Assembly (NCBI GenBank): GCA_028673005.1
Contig: CM054113.1
Location: 68,541,350 to 68,605,349 of the forward strand
DNA: 64,000 nucleotides
Direction of reading: 5' to 3'
DNA from: Tanypteryx hageni
Lineage: Eukaryota; Arthropoda; Insecta; Odonata; Petaluridae
The translations under genes were made by a program, and so were the position numbers. How positions within the stretch are numbered: position 1 is the first letter of the stretch; each line of letters starts with the position of its first letter. This document shows, one piece after another, positions 10,912 to 21,590 of the stretch. Under the pieces are notes generated by a model. It had not been told where the DNA came from, searched no databases, and worked only from the letters and a program-made list of their open reading frames with translations.

Positions 10912-11350
10912 TTACTGTAGTATATTATAACAATTCCAAGCATTTTTATGAGTTATGTCATTGGATTCATCTAACAATAAACTGAACTTGCCATCTCCAA
11001 TATCACTAATTAAATCATTCACAAAGTTAACACTCAAGACATTCTTGATAACTTCGGAGCATTTTGTGCGATACATTTTAAATTCTGAAATTATTCTACT
11101 GTCAATAAGTGCTTTTACATATATCAACTAATAATCACAATTCAGCAAAGCTGAATGATAACTCATAAACATTGCAATATTTGCTTCAAGACTAGTAGTT
11201 TGTCTTACAAAATTATGTCAATGGTGTAACTTTAAAAGACATGGCACTTACATGTTTTTTACTTTTTGCATGCTGTATCAAATCTGTATAATTGGCATTA
11301 ATGTCACATTTACAAAAGATACAATGTGCTTTGCTAGGATCACTTCTAGT
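10912..11350 (-). pseudogene. hAT-like transposase remnant (two pieces)
   Basis: The right-hand piece (just left of 11351) encodes a C2H2-type finger (HCIFCKCDINANYTDLIQH...KKH), the kind found at the start of ZMYM/ZBED-like hAT transposases. The left-hand piece (10912-11127) reads FKMYRTKCSEVIKNVLS and then GKFSLLLDESNDI, matching the first catalytic-Asp block (LLLDEST) of these enzymes. The two pieces are in separate frames with stops between them, and the element has lost its catalytic C-terminus. Confidence 0.6.
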
Positions 11351-11790
11351 CAGCGGTTCCCAACCTTTTTCACTTTGCGAACCCCTTGAGGTAACCAATT
11401 TCTCGTCGCTAACCCCTTGGGTTGTAAGTTTTGGAAGCGAACCTTTCATAATGGAGAGTAAATTTTATAAAAACATCTTTTTGAATGCGTTTAATTCATG
11501 AAAATGAAAAGTTTATATAGCACATAGTGTCAACATTTACAATAAAATCAGAATCTCTGATATTGTCATCCGTTTCTAGATAGAACCCTGTAAAATTCAA
11601 ATATAATTTTTAAAGCATAGTAAATAATTGAAAATAAAACCATGCAACTAATTTGAAAGAAAATAAAATACTGATAAGAATTGAAGAACCAAGAAAGTGA
11701 AAAAGACGCCATTACCAATTTTTTCTCGCGAACCTCTCCGGTTTATTTCGTGAACCCCTAGGGGTACGCGAACCAACGGTTGGGAAACTG
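11351..11790. mobile_element. Non-autonomous hAT element
   Basis: Left end CAGCGGTTCCCAACC and right end GGTTGGGAAACTG are inverted repeats of the common hAT type. It lies at the edge of the older hAT transposase remnant. I see no matching 8-bp flanking duplication (CTTCTAGT against AAAAGATT), so one end may be rearranged. Confidence 0.6.
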
Positions 11791-12035
11791 AAAAGATTCA
11801 TCTTGAAGCTACACTTTTCAAAATTTCTGCTTGTTGCTTCTGCCTTGGCATTGAGAGGGATTCAAATCTTTGAAATAAACCCCTACGGTAATAATTGCAC
11901 CAATTCATTAACTGATATTACACGATGTGCAAGTAGAGTTACCACCCGTTCTGTTTTCACCCGAACAGAAATGTTCGGTAAAATTCATTAAACACGTTTT
12001 AATCAAATTTCAGCTTAATACATTTCTAAAAGTTT

Positions 12036-12476
12036 TTCTTTTTACTTTCTCCATACGTAGTATAGAGGAAAGTATTGTTTTCATGATTCATGTTTTCGAG
12101 ATTTAAACGGAAATACACGTTTTGACCATTTTATCAATGTCTGTGTGTGTTATGGTTTTTTGTGGGTACTCTGCCTCAAAAACTATTAATCAGGTCAACG
12201 CGAAATTTTATATTTAAAATTTTTATGAAAGTCAGAACTGATTAGCTTTTGGTAAAAAATCGGTCAACCGGAAGTTGTTTATTCTTGTCACATCTGTTAT
12301 TTTGAAATATTTGCTTTAATATTCGATAAATGTAAACATGTGCTGTAATAGAATTTGTAGGAAGTTTAACTTTCTACAACATTTGTTTGAAATATTTTCC
12401 CAATAATGCATTTTTTAAGAGATATCATATTTTTAGCTGCCATGTATGGAGAAAGTCATGTGGTGTGGCCACATGA
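12036..12476. repeat. Dispersed repeat shared with the Helitron at 24.6-25.5 kb
   Basis: The phrase TTTTTACTTTCTCCATACGT, followed by GTATAGAGGAAAGTATTG and GAAATACACGTTTTGA, recurs with few changes at about 25,145-25,240 and again at 25,306-25,350. This marks a repeat family of unknown class. Confidence 0.6.
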
Positions 12477-12494
12477 GAATTTTATACAAATATA

Positions 12495-12690
12495 ATCAAT
12501 ATGCTCCTCCCAATTAAGTTTCTCATCAATATAGATTCCCTAAAACTTTAAATATGCAACTTGTGTCAATTGGACATCATCAATAATGGTGCCCATTCCA
12601 TCATTACATAGCCCTCTAATAGGTTGAAAAAATATAAAATTAGATTTTAACTCATTTGCTACAAGGTTATGTCCTGAAAAATTCTTTTAT
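12495..12690 (-). pseudogene. Non-LTR retrotransposon reverse-transcriptase fragment
   Basis: On the minus strand the frame reads NLVANEFKSNFIFF and later VAYLKF*GIYIDEKLNWEEHIDYI. This matches the conserved block near the end of the RT domain (YLGVxID..L.W..HI), with a TAG replacing the usual Leu. No other RT blocks remain. Confidence 0.6.
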
Positions 12691-14019
12691 TTAATATTAG
12701 GTATTGTTTATAATGGTTGTCAAGATGATTGTTAATCCAACAATATGCTCATTCAATTTGTTTAAAACTGTTAAGTATTATAGTTTTGGCCTGAAGAAAG
12801 TCCGAGTTGGTGTCTTACACCTTTTTACCTTGCATGTGGCCAGAGCTATGTATGGTGCGTAGCAATAAAGTTTATTAATCATCAGCAATTGCAGCTGTAT
12901 TCCAGAACCCTTGAATAGACCATGGTATAATTTCCATTTATTTTTTAAAGACTGTTAACCTACCAAGTTATCAAATTTCAACTCATGACAACTCATTTGT
13001 GTTTAACATCAACAATTCCAAAAGCAGGGCATTGAATCAAATTTTTAATATACGTTTTCTTCTGTTTCTCACAAAATGAAATTTTCTCATTGAAATGATT
13101 TCAGCAGAAAACAATTTCCAAGTAGTGTTTTTCAGTAAATTAAAGAAAATATATTTATAGCTACAGTTTTAAAAATTACATGAAAAATGAATTTAGTGCA
13201 AGGTAAAATTTTATAAGTTCCATATATATCCAAACATAAAACAAAGTTAACATTTCTCAATGGAATCAAAATACAAATATGCATACAGATAGCAAAAGGT
13301 ATTCAGAAATTTTGAGCCATTGTATTTAAGATTTAAACAGTTTTTAATGATATGAATAGCTATTTCTCTAAATTTAATAAAATAATCCATTCAGAGGGCT
13401 ATGAAAACTTTAGAATTAACAGTGAGTCAGTTTTGCATTATAGCTGTAAATGTAGTAATGCCATAGAACAGATTTTGGGCACATTAGATTACATTTCCAT
13501 ATCAACAACTAACAATAAACTCACAAAACAAATAGTAAGTCATCAACTTGCTCATATACTCATTCATAAAGCAATCATCTTCAGAATTTCAAGAGATGCA
13601 AGCAGAAACATAAGTTTCATCCACACACAAATGTATTTATACTAAATATCAGTCATATAACGTAAAAATCAGACATTCTGCTATCCATTCCTCCTCTCAT
13701 TCATTCCTGTAGTAATACTCACACCCATACTATTTTGACATTCAATCCTCAACATTTGCATTTTACATAAACACCAGCTACACAAATGCTCACTCTATTC
13801 AAACCTTTGCATGCATGTGTACATTCTTCATTTCATCTCAAACTTCTACAAGTATAGAAATGAAATGGTAAAGATCAACACAAACTGTCTAGTTTGCAAT
13901 ATCCTTTTAAAATAATACCCCAAAAATCAATTCAGCATTTGATAGATTACATATCAAAACAGAGTCTAGCAAGAAAAACAAAACTCATTATAGGAATAAA
14001 CATTGCTCATTAATATTTT
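12691..14019. other. No gene seen
   Basis: AT-rich. A plus-strand frame at 13,352-13,645 (97 codons) has no domain and a composition like its surroundings; I do not call it. Confidence 0.4.
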
Positions 14020-14480
14020 ATGAAATTTGAGCATATTTCCATTGGCACCAGCGGAGGTAATGCTCTTGCCATCGTTGTCACTTATTTTACATGGATGACA
14101 TCGCCAGAATACTCCAGCCCTAATCCATGGGTACTGAGACCTGACCTAGGGCTACAAGCTCCGGAGCATATCTCTCAACAAACCCCTGAACTAACCCCTG
14201 AACTAACCCCTGAACTAACTCCTGAACTAACCCCTGAACTAACTATACCAAACAACGCAGAACAGCCTAATCTGACGCCGACTTAGACAAAATCCTCAAA
14301 AATGTCGACCAACTCATTTCTGCTAATATACCTAAGGAGAGAAAACAATTACTTAGCAAATATCACTCATTCCACACACCACATTCACATGCATGTTTTA
14401 CCCTAACCCATTCTAGTGTGCAATCTAAATTTAACCCAGATCAGCCATCATCATGCACTACATATTACTAATACTCTATA
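14020..14480 (+). pseudogene. Coding relic with TPEL tandem repeats
   Basis: A frame from 14,020 contains five tandem copies of a 12-bp unit coding for TPEL (about 14,180-14,245), then a stop at 14,284. In the next frame a plausible continuation (LDKILKNVDQLISANIPKER, then KQLLSKYHSFHTPH) runs about 60 more codons. The polar, helical second part resembles linkers that precede the protease or RT of LTR retrotransposons, but this is only a guess. Confidence 0.3.
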
Positions 14481-15318
14481 CTCAGGCATATTACAGTACA
14501 ATCAATCAAATCAAATACAATCAAAATATAAAAAAGAAAAATTAGTGCACTTAATCTACAAAAGTTTTTTCTATTAAATGTCACTGAAAAACACTTTCAC
14601 AACGATGTCTTCTTCGGATACCACATTGACTCTTCAAGAAGCTTCACGTGTGGCAATCCCCTTGCACAATAGTCAGGAGATGCTGGAAAAATTGTTTTCA
14701 TACAGCATGAGTCTTTTTACCAAACCTACCAATATCATTCAAAATTTGCATAAAATTGTCATCATTAAAAATTATACATAGATATTTGGCAATAAAACCT
14801 TTAGGATGTGATAGATTTTGAAAAGCAAAAATGGGTATACCAATAAAAAATATTATAGATTCATCTATCAACACTATATATTCTGTAAAATTAAAATTAA
14901 AGTAAATAAGCATTAAGACATTAGTTCAATTAGAAAGACATGATTAGGGTAAGAAGATGATCTAGGTATTTTTTGATATACAGGTTACTGTTCCATGTAA
15001 TGGACAGTGCCAAACTATGTCAGTTTAATTGTAGTTTCTCTTAGATATTTACTCAAATTCTTGATATATTTCCTGAATCATAACAAACAGAATAATACTT
15101 CGTCTTAACAGTCAAGTGAAAAGAAGTCACATATGCATAAGCAGCTTGAGCCTTGAATGAGAATCTAAAATTCAGAATCTGTAAATTTTATCTTATTTTA
15201 CAAAAATCACCGAATGGAATAAAAATTTTGACAACTTTTATGTATAGTAAAGTTGTAAAACAATATCTGAAAGTTATCGTTAATAATTGAGTAGAAGTAC
15301 TACAGAATGCTCCTAGAT
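14481..15318. other. No gene seen
   Basis: AT-rich sequence with only short chance frames on both strands. Confidence 0.4.
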
Positions 15319-15447
15319 CAGGGTTGCTCAAGATGTCGAGAACAAACTCATTTGAGATAGATCTCTGAAATTTAAAATCTTAATCCTCCAGCTCTAGCTT
15401 TCTCTAATCAATTTTTATGGAGTAGATCTCAAGCTTGAGCAACTCTG
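15319..15447. mobile_element. Tiny hAT-type MITE (129 bp)
   Basis: Ends CAGGGTTGCTCAAG and CTTGAGCAACTCTG are inverted repeats, flanked by TCCTAGAT and CCTTAGAT (6 of 8 matching), consistent with a decayed hAT 8-bp duplication. Confidence 0.6.
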
Positions 15448-15455
15448 CCTTAGAT

Positions 15456-17626
15456 GGTATACATTTACATTTATATTGCATAAGCATATATAGTATTTTG
15501 GCACACTGAAGTAGAGCAAAAGGGACAATTATTCCAAGAAGTATTCAGACAACGAAAATTCATTTCAATTTTTGTATTTACAAAATTAATAGAATATGGC
15601 TGTATAGAATTGTGAATTGCTAAAATGAAGCAAAAATTCTCTCATGTTGAACTGCAACAAATATTGAGGGTGATTCAAGCACCAGTATGGTGACAAGTTA
15701 TGACAAAAATGACATCACTTGTCTCCTAAAATTGATATTAGTTTTGCAATTTTCTGAAATCTTGCGCAAATGTCAGTTGACCTTATTTAACTGCTAAAAA
15801 TGGAAAGAGCTGTGATAAGTTCACTTTCAGGTATGCTAGATTCTGAGACTTGAATGATAACCTATTATAGGGTTTTCACTTTCCTGTTTATTCCACCCAC
15901 CCGTTTTAAAAGAATTACATTTCTGGCTCAAATGTTCCCATTTTGTCCTGTGCAGCATTTTGAATGTGCAAACCAGAATTTTCAATAGCGAACTTACAAC
16001 AGAATTAGCCTTTAAATATGAAAACAATTGATCTCAAAACTATAGAATTTTTGCTTGGAATGATTATCTTCAGCTTGCTGAAATATGTCATGGAATATTA
16101 GGTGTAGAGAAATTTAAAGAAGCACACTTACCACTTGATGATAGAGACACTGCTTTGGGGCCCCTCATCAGAGTAGCTGGGTATATATTGCTGGTGATGT
16201 TGCTTATCTGTTAAAGGTTTAACATCTAATTAGCCACATTTTAAAACTCAAAAAAACAATAAAGACATTGGATCCAAAAAGACCATTAAATACTTTCTGA
16301 TGTTTATCTCCACAACCCAAGACAAAATAATATAAAAGTAGATGTTTACCAATTGAATATAATTATGGATGGGCAATTCTGTTTGTAAAGTTCAATATAC
16401 ATAGTTAGTATTCTAGTACTAAGCAAACTATCTTTGCTTGAGATTTACTTTTGTATTTCATGTTACTACTTCATTTCATTTCTACCAAAACCATTTAAAC
16501 AAAATATGAGAGAAATTGACACCTTGGTGCTCAATCTGAACATCAATATCGCACTTTCAGAAATTTGATGAATAATTAGATAGCAAATTTTGAATTTCAC
16601 TTGCCTGTAAAAGAGAAGAGATCCTGGGCTTCTCGGCAAATTTGCAATGCACTGCCTTGTATATTCTGAAAATAACATACGAGTTTAAGTAAAGAGAAAC
16701 TTTCCCAATATGAAATATTGCGCAATTTCATTAAGTACTTACAAATAGTGGCTCAGTTCGGCATCTTCAATGATGCACTAGGGAAAAAGTTTTCTGCTGT
16801 TAGACATAAAAAAGGCAGTGCATAATTTAAATCCATGATTATATGACCCATAATGTTGAAGAAATCAATCGATCGTGTATACCTCAAATTGATTTCACAG
16901 ACAGGTAAAACATGGTTTTAAAATGAATGAAAAACATGTCGGAGGCACATAGAAATACCAAAGTGCACAAAAAACAAGCAAATCAAAATATAATGATTAC
17001 ACTTTTATGCAAGTAAGCGTCGAAAAATGTATTACGGTTTTGTCTTTTCTTAGGCAACAGTCAGCGAGTTTGCTTATTTATTTGGTAACGCAGGGTATGC
17101 CAAGGCCTTGGCATGTCGTGTAAGAGGGATTCGCATTGAAAAGGTGCACCTTTTTCCTTACAATCTAAATTAAAGGAACCATAAGTCAGATAATGATGTA
17201 AAATATATTGCCGAAGGAGAAATAAAGCGATCGCTTTATTTATCACATACATGAAATGGTTCAGTAATAGCAAAGTGATGTAAAAATGTCGCGTCAAATT
17301 GGATGCAGTGGCGAAGAAATATCACTTTGCGGAAGAGCATATATGTGGTCTGTAGGCGAAATACCCACAGTGCCGGAATATATCACCTGTGAATAGAGGT
17401 TTTTCATTAAGCATAGGTATAAGTCAGCGGAGTAATGGCGGTATTATATTGAAGCCCTTTAAGGAATACTTATCAAACCTTTCAATTGCTGCCTCTGTTT
17501 GGATATGAAGAATTTAAATTGAAACCTGAAATTGGTAAAAATATTAGGCAGATAAATTTAAATTATATGGCGGTAATAATTAACAAATAGTAGCTTCCTC
17601 ATCCAATCTATATTTCCGAGTTCACT
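15456..17626. other. No gene seen
   Basis: AT-rich, with no domain and no clear repeat ends on either strand. Confidence 0.4.
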
Positions 17627-18210
17627 TGTGACGGTCCTTCCGCACCCTGCCAGCCGGCTAGCTCGTGCGTGGGTTCCGGGAGAAACCGACACTCCAAAAA
17701 TAAGAAGAAAAAGAACCTTAACTCACCGCAACCTCTCCGTAGCGGAATTCCTCCTTTCCTTCCGTCCCTGCCTTTTTATACCTTCCCCCCGGCTCCCCTA
17801 GCGCCTCGTAGGGGCAGGGGGAGGGAACTCTAATGGGGCGATTTGGTTCTCGTCAGATAGATCACGTTGGTGCAGGCACCGTGAAAGCGAAAGGTTGAGC
17901 GCTGTCGTCGCTCTAATTTGAATGGTAAGACAACCAATGAGTGAGCGCCAAGCGGCCAAGCCGATCATGTGATCATGTTGAGTAGTTGTGACTGTTGAAC
18001 TAGGTAACTGCGTAACTGTAAGTTTATCCGCCATTACGGGAAATCTTGGGAAAGTGTTATTTTTTAGTACAGGTAAGGATGTTTTGACTATAGAGGAGTA
18101 TATGAATGAATGGTTAACAACTTCATATATGCTGGTGATACATGTGACTCTCTTTGTGTGTTAATTAAGTTATTTTCTGTACGTTGCAACGTTTCCACTA
18201 GCTTGCAAAA

Positions 18211-18332
18211 ATGAATCAACCAGAGAAGATGGTGCGTTCACGTAAGTGCTACGCACTAAACTGCAATCATACGAGGGGAACGACCGGAGATCTAAAGTTG
18301 AAATTACATTCGTTTCCTCGCACGGAATCTAC
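18211..18332 (+). CDS. THAP-domain exon 1
   Basis: From the ATG at 18,211 the frame reads MNQPEKMVRSRKCYALNC and later LKLHSFPRTEST, ending at donor GTAAGT. The Cys-X4-Cys start (CYALNC) and the HxFP motif are hallmarks of the THAP C2CH zinc finger, which binds DNA at transposon ends and promoters. It lies inside the THAP transposon, after about 400 bp of leader. Confidence 0.65.
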
Positions 18333-19120
18333 GTAAGTACTATTAGCTATATTTGTAAAAATATTTTTGTAAGTCGACAGAATTGTATGCAGTAATACCT
18401 CGATATACGAAGTAGAAGCGCTCCGTGAGTTGCTTTCGAGTATTGAAACAATATATCGATTAATTAATGTACTTCTGTATTTTATTACCTACAGTACTAC
18501 ATATTGTGTAATAATAATACGTACCGAGAAAAATAAAGAATGAGTTACGTTTCTTTTTGAGATTAATCTTACTATGGTTGTGTTTACGTATGTGAAATTA
18601 TATCCAGATTGCAATTTGGAACACACGAACCTTGTTCTACCGCCCAACTCAGCTTAGTTGTTATTTTTGATCCTTTAAGTGACTGAGAACCTTCTCTCGG
18701 ATGTGTTTGTTTATTCCTAAGAAAGGCTGTGGCCTTATATCTATTGCATAATAAGTACAGCCAATTTGACATCCTATACATATATGTATATGTCCTGGGA
18801 TGAATAACAATTATTATTGTTATGGGATTGCAATTTTTAACTTGAAACCTCTCGTTTCGAGATACGGCGAGTATATCGTGGACTACCTGTAGTAAAAAGG
18901 TCACTTATTTAGTGTACAGATTATTCGCATATCGAGTTATTACTGTAGTTAGATATGTATCTCAGCATTTTCAACTTTAATAATAGTAACCATATAACGA
19001 GATACTTCACTATGTCTTGTTTTCATGTGATGCATATCTTCACTTTAGGCTCTTTAGGAGTAAAGTTGTATTTGATGCATATGTTGAAGTGTTAATAATT
19101 CTGTAATGTTATCATTCCAG

Positions 19121-19165
19121 GTGCCGAGAATGGGTTGCAAGGGCTTCAGCTTGGCAAACATAAAG
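19121..19165 (+). pseudogene. THAP-domain exon 2 (early stop)
   Basis: After acceptor CATTCCAG the phase fits exon 1 and gives CREWVARASAWQT, the (R)CRxWxxA block of THAP fingers, and then TAA. The rest of the finger (the second Cys and His) and any transposase are missing, so the gene is dead or reduced to a partial DNA-binding peptide. Confidence 0.6.
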
Positions 19166-20088
19166 CCACTGTTATTGAAGATGCTTGATGGACATTGCAT
19201 GAACCTTATACAATAATTGCCCTCTTGCCTTTCCCTTAATTGAGGCTGACTGGCTGATTTCATGTTGGTCCATATGTACTTTATCAGGTGTGCGTTAGTG
19301 GTAAAATACTTAATATACTTAATGGTTGGTGACTAACTTGAATGTTTCATCGCTATTTCAATCAACATTTGCTTTGATTCCTATGCTTATTGATTCATTG
19401 AGACTGGCAAAAGTCACTTCTGTTCATACTTTGTCATGACTTGTTTCTTTATTATTGTTATGATGTTTGTCTGGTGGCTGGCTTCTGCAGCTTTCATATG
19501 TTAATTATTCTTTCGTCTGTTACAAACATTCTACTGTATTATTTTTTCAATGTGTGCATGTTTCCTATATTTATTGAACAATAATTGATCTATGTGGTTC
19601 AATTCCATTTAATATCTGTTATATGTAAATATGTACATTATTTGTTCTGCAATAAAACTATTTAAATTTAAATTATTATTCTTTCTATTCTCACCCATTA
19701 CTCCTCTGGTTACGTTATTCGTAAAAAGGTTTGATTTGCTAAATAAAAAAATTAGCGTCATTTATTGAAAAATGATGAGTAAAACTAAATTGGTGTATGA
19801 TTTTTGAAAATTGCGCTCGCCGTCTGTACGAAGCTGCTATTGGCTGCTGAAATTCGTCTGCTAGCTGCCTGTTCTCCGCTTCGATTGGCTGTAAAAATGA
19901 CGTCATACGTCAACGCAACAGCAGCGCCAGCTAGCCAGTGCCTGCACCAACGTTTTGTACTAGCCAGCTAAGACCACGATTTTAACATGGGAGTTCCCTC
20001 CCCCTGGTAGGGGAGACCCGAGGAAAGCCTGTAAACAAAATAAAGAAGAACCGCGGGCTTCTTCCTCCGCGCAGCACTGAAAACGTCA

Positions 20089-20525
20089 CAAAACTCCCAT
20101 GTGACCTAACTTAACCCCATACAATTTGCAAACGTTTCCTAAAAGCCTACTCACATACTGTGGCCCATTGTCCGATAGCATTACCTCCGGACAGCCCCAC
20201 TGGTTTATTACGTGCGTGCGGAAACACTGGGCTACGTGTTTCGCCTTAACTGCTCGTAGAGGGATTGCTATGGACCACCGAGTACACACATCCAGAAATA
20301 CCAATACATAGCGGTTGCCACTTAAGGACCGCGGAAGGGGGCCTATTATATCCGACCCCACAACTGTCCATGGAGTCGTCATTTTGGGTGGTTCCATTAA
20401 ACCCGCGGGCCGGGATTGTTCCGTTTTGAATCGTTGACAGACACGACAACGGCGCACGAAACTTCTAACATCCTTTCTCATACCTGGCCAATAATAGAAT
20501 GTTTGAACGACTCCACGGCGTTTCC
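20089..20525 (-). pseudogene. Gypsy integrase fragment
   Basis: Contains the zinc-binding region end (FYYWPGMRKDVRSFVRRC with CRVCQRFK) and the catalytic core as far as the second aspartate: VGSDIIGPLP then LDVCTRW (first Asp), and MLSDNGPQY (second Asp). It stops at YGVKLG and runs straight into the LTR, so the catalytic Glu is missing. It was a Ty3/Gypsy-type DDE integrase that inserted cDNA into chromosomes; it can no longer work. Confidence 0.85.
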
Positions 20526-20660
20526 CGAGCAACTACAACCCTGTGCAACCTTCTCCATTTTTCCACACCGGTGGCAAAACTTCGCCTTCGGTTTTCCACA
20601 CCGGCGAAAGAAATGACCGGGATCTCCACAATTTCAACACCCGTTATGGGCAACTCCCTC
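20526..20660 (-). pseudogene. Gypsy Gag zinc knuckles joined to integrase
   Basis: Just upstream of the integrase, another minus frame reads C*NCGDPGHFFRRC (CCHC knuckle, Trp codon now TGA) and then CHRCGKMEKVAQGC. These are nucleocapsid-type RNA-binding knuckles from the end of Gag. The protease, reverse transcriptase and RNase H that should separate Gag from integrase are absent, so an internal deletion has fused the two ends. Confidence 0.7.
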
Positions 20661-20897
20661 GGGGTTGTCGGACACTGGCAAAAGAAAAGTTCCTTCAATA
20701 TTATACAAGCCGTGGTCGTATTTTTCAATTTTATGTGAAGCTAATGTTAGCCAATGCTTTTCTGATTGTCCGCACGAATTGCTTTTAAATTATGGCCGTT
20801 GGCTCATAAAATGATTAACACATTTTTATAAGTGGTTTACCAGATTATTTCCGACTGACCGAAGGAACAAATTAAGAATACAAGCATGTAGTAAGTA

Positions 20898-21590
20898 GCA
20901 GGGGCGTATCCAGGTATCATCGTAAGTGGGGGCATGAGGACTAGGTTTTTGAGCAATTATTTTTTCTGAAGATAGACCTAGGAAGACATACGACATAATG
21001 TTTGACTGAGTTTTCTTTATTTGAATATCAGGAAAGCGTGTGAATAATAATTCTTACATGTTTATCAGAGCACAATGATAATAGATAGTATATAATTTTC
21101 AAAGATTTGGCAATAAACACATTGAATAAACAAGGGTACGAAATAGCCAACAAAATTGACAAAGGAATGAATAATAGATGTATGTTTATACATTAAGCTT
21201 ATGCATAAAATAGATTACAATAAATTACAAACTAGAAAAAAGCAAGATAAAACTCATCCTGAAATGGGTAACAAAAAAAAACAAAGGAATGAATAATAAA
21301 AGTCCACATATACATTAAAGCTACACAAAAAAATACAGAACAGAATTACAGAAAAGGACAAAATTACAAAATACAAGCAAAAATTGCAAAATAGAATTTT
21401 AAAATATTCACAAAAAATATACTTAAAAACTTTACAAAATAATGTTTAACTTTCTACTTTTTTCTGTAGAATATTAAGTACATCGGAAATATCTAGAGGT
21501 AATTTTTTATGAACATACAAAAGAGGTAGTCCATTCATTCTGTCTTGTCCAGTTTCGGATCGTATATCAGCGACCTGTGTGCGCGCGCTT
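20898..21590 (-). mobile_element. hAT remnant: transposase 3' end and terminus
   Basis: Left end CAGGGGCGTATCCAGG is hAT-like. At about 21,446-21,590 the minus strand codes TGQDRMNGLPLLYVHK, then LDISDVLNILQKK and a stop, which is the tail of the hAT dimerisation region (compare GEDRLSGLYILNVH in the element near 26.6 kb). The sequence between is AT-rich 3' untranslated DNA with an internal near-duplicate (ACAAAGGAATGAATAATA at about 21,160 and 21,280). The rest of the element is missing. Confidence 0.65.

Larger units (their letters stand above)
17815..20006 (+). mobile_element. THAP-domain DNA transposon with 7-bp duplication
   Basis: Perfect 16-bp terminal inverted repeats CAGGGGGAGGGAACTC, flanked on both sides by GTAGGGG (17,808-17,814 and 20,007-20,013). 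A second inverted pair, CACGTTGGTGCAGGCAC, lies about 55 bp inside each end, an arrangement like the subterminal repeats of P elements. The only recognisable coding is a THAP zinc finger split by an intron; no transposase catalytic region remains. P-superfamily transposases begin with a THAP domain and make about 8-bp duplications, so a P-like origin is likely but unproven. Confidence 0.7.
17627..20090 (-). mobile_element. Gypsy LTR (minus), split by a THAP transposon
   Basis: The outer ends TGTGACG (17,627) and CGTCACA (20,090) are inverted, as LTR termini are. Without the 2,192-bp insert and one copy of its duplication the LTR would be about 265 bp. On the minus strand it has a TATA box (TATAAAAAGG at about 17,780) and a CpG-rich transcribed part. 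The integrase fragment ends directly against it at 20,091, so this is the 3' LTR of the element on the right. Confidence 0.65.

Noticed and set aside
13352..13645. 97-codon plus frame
   Set aside because: No domain, no splice context, and base composition like the non-coding surroundings.
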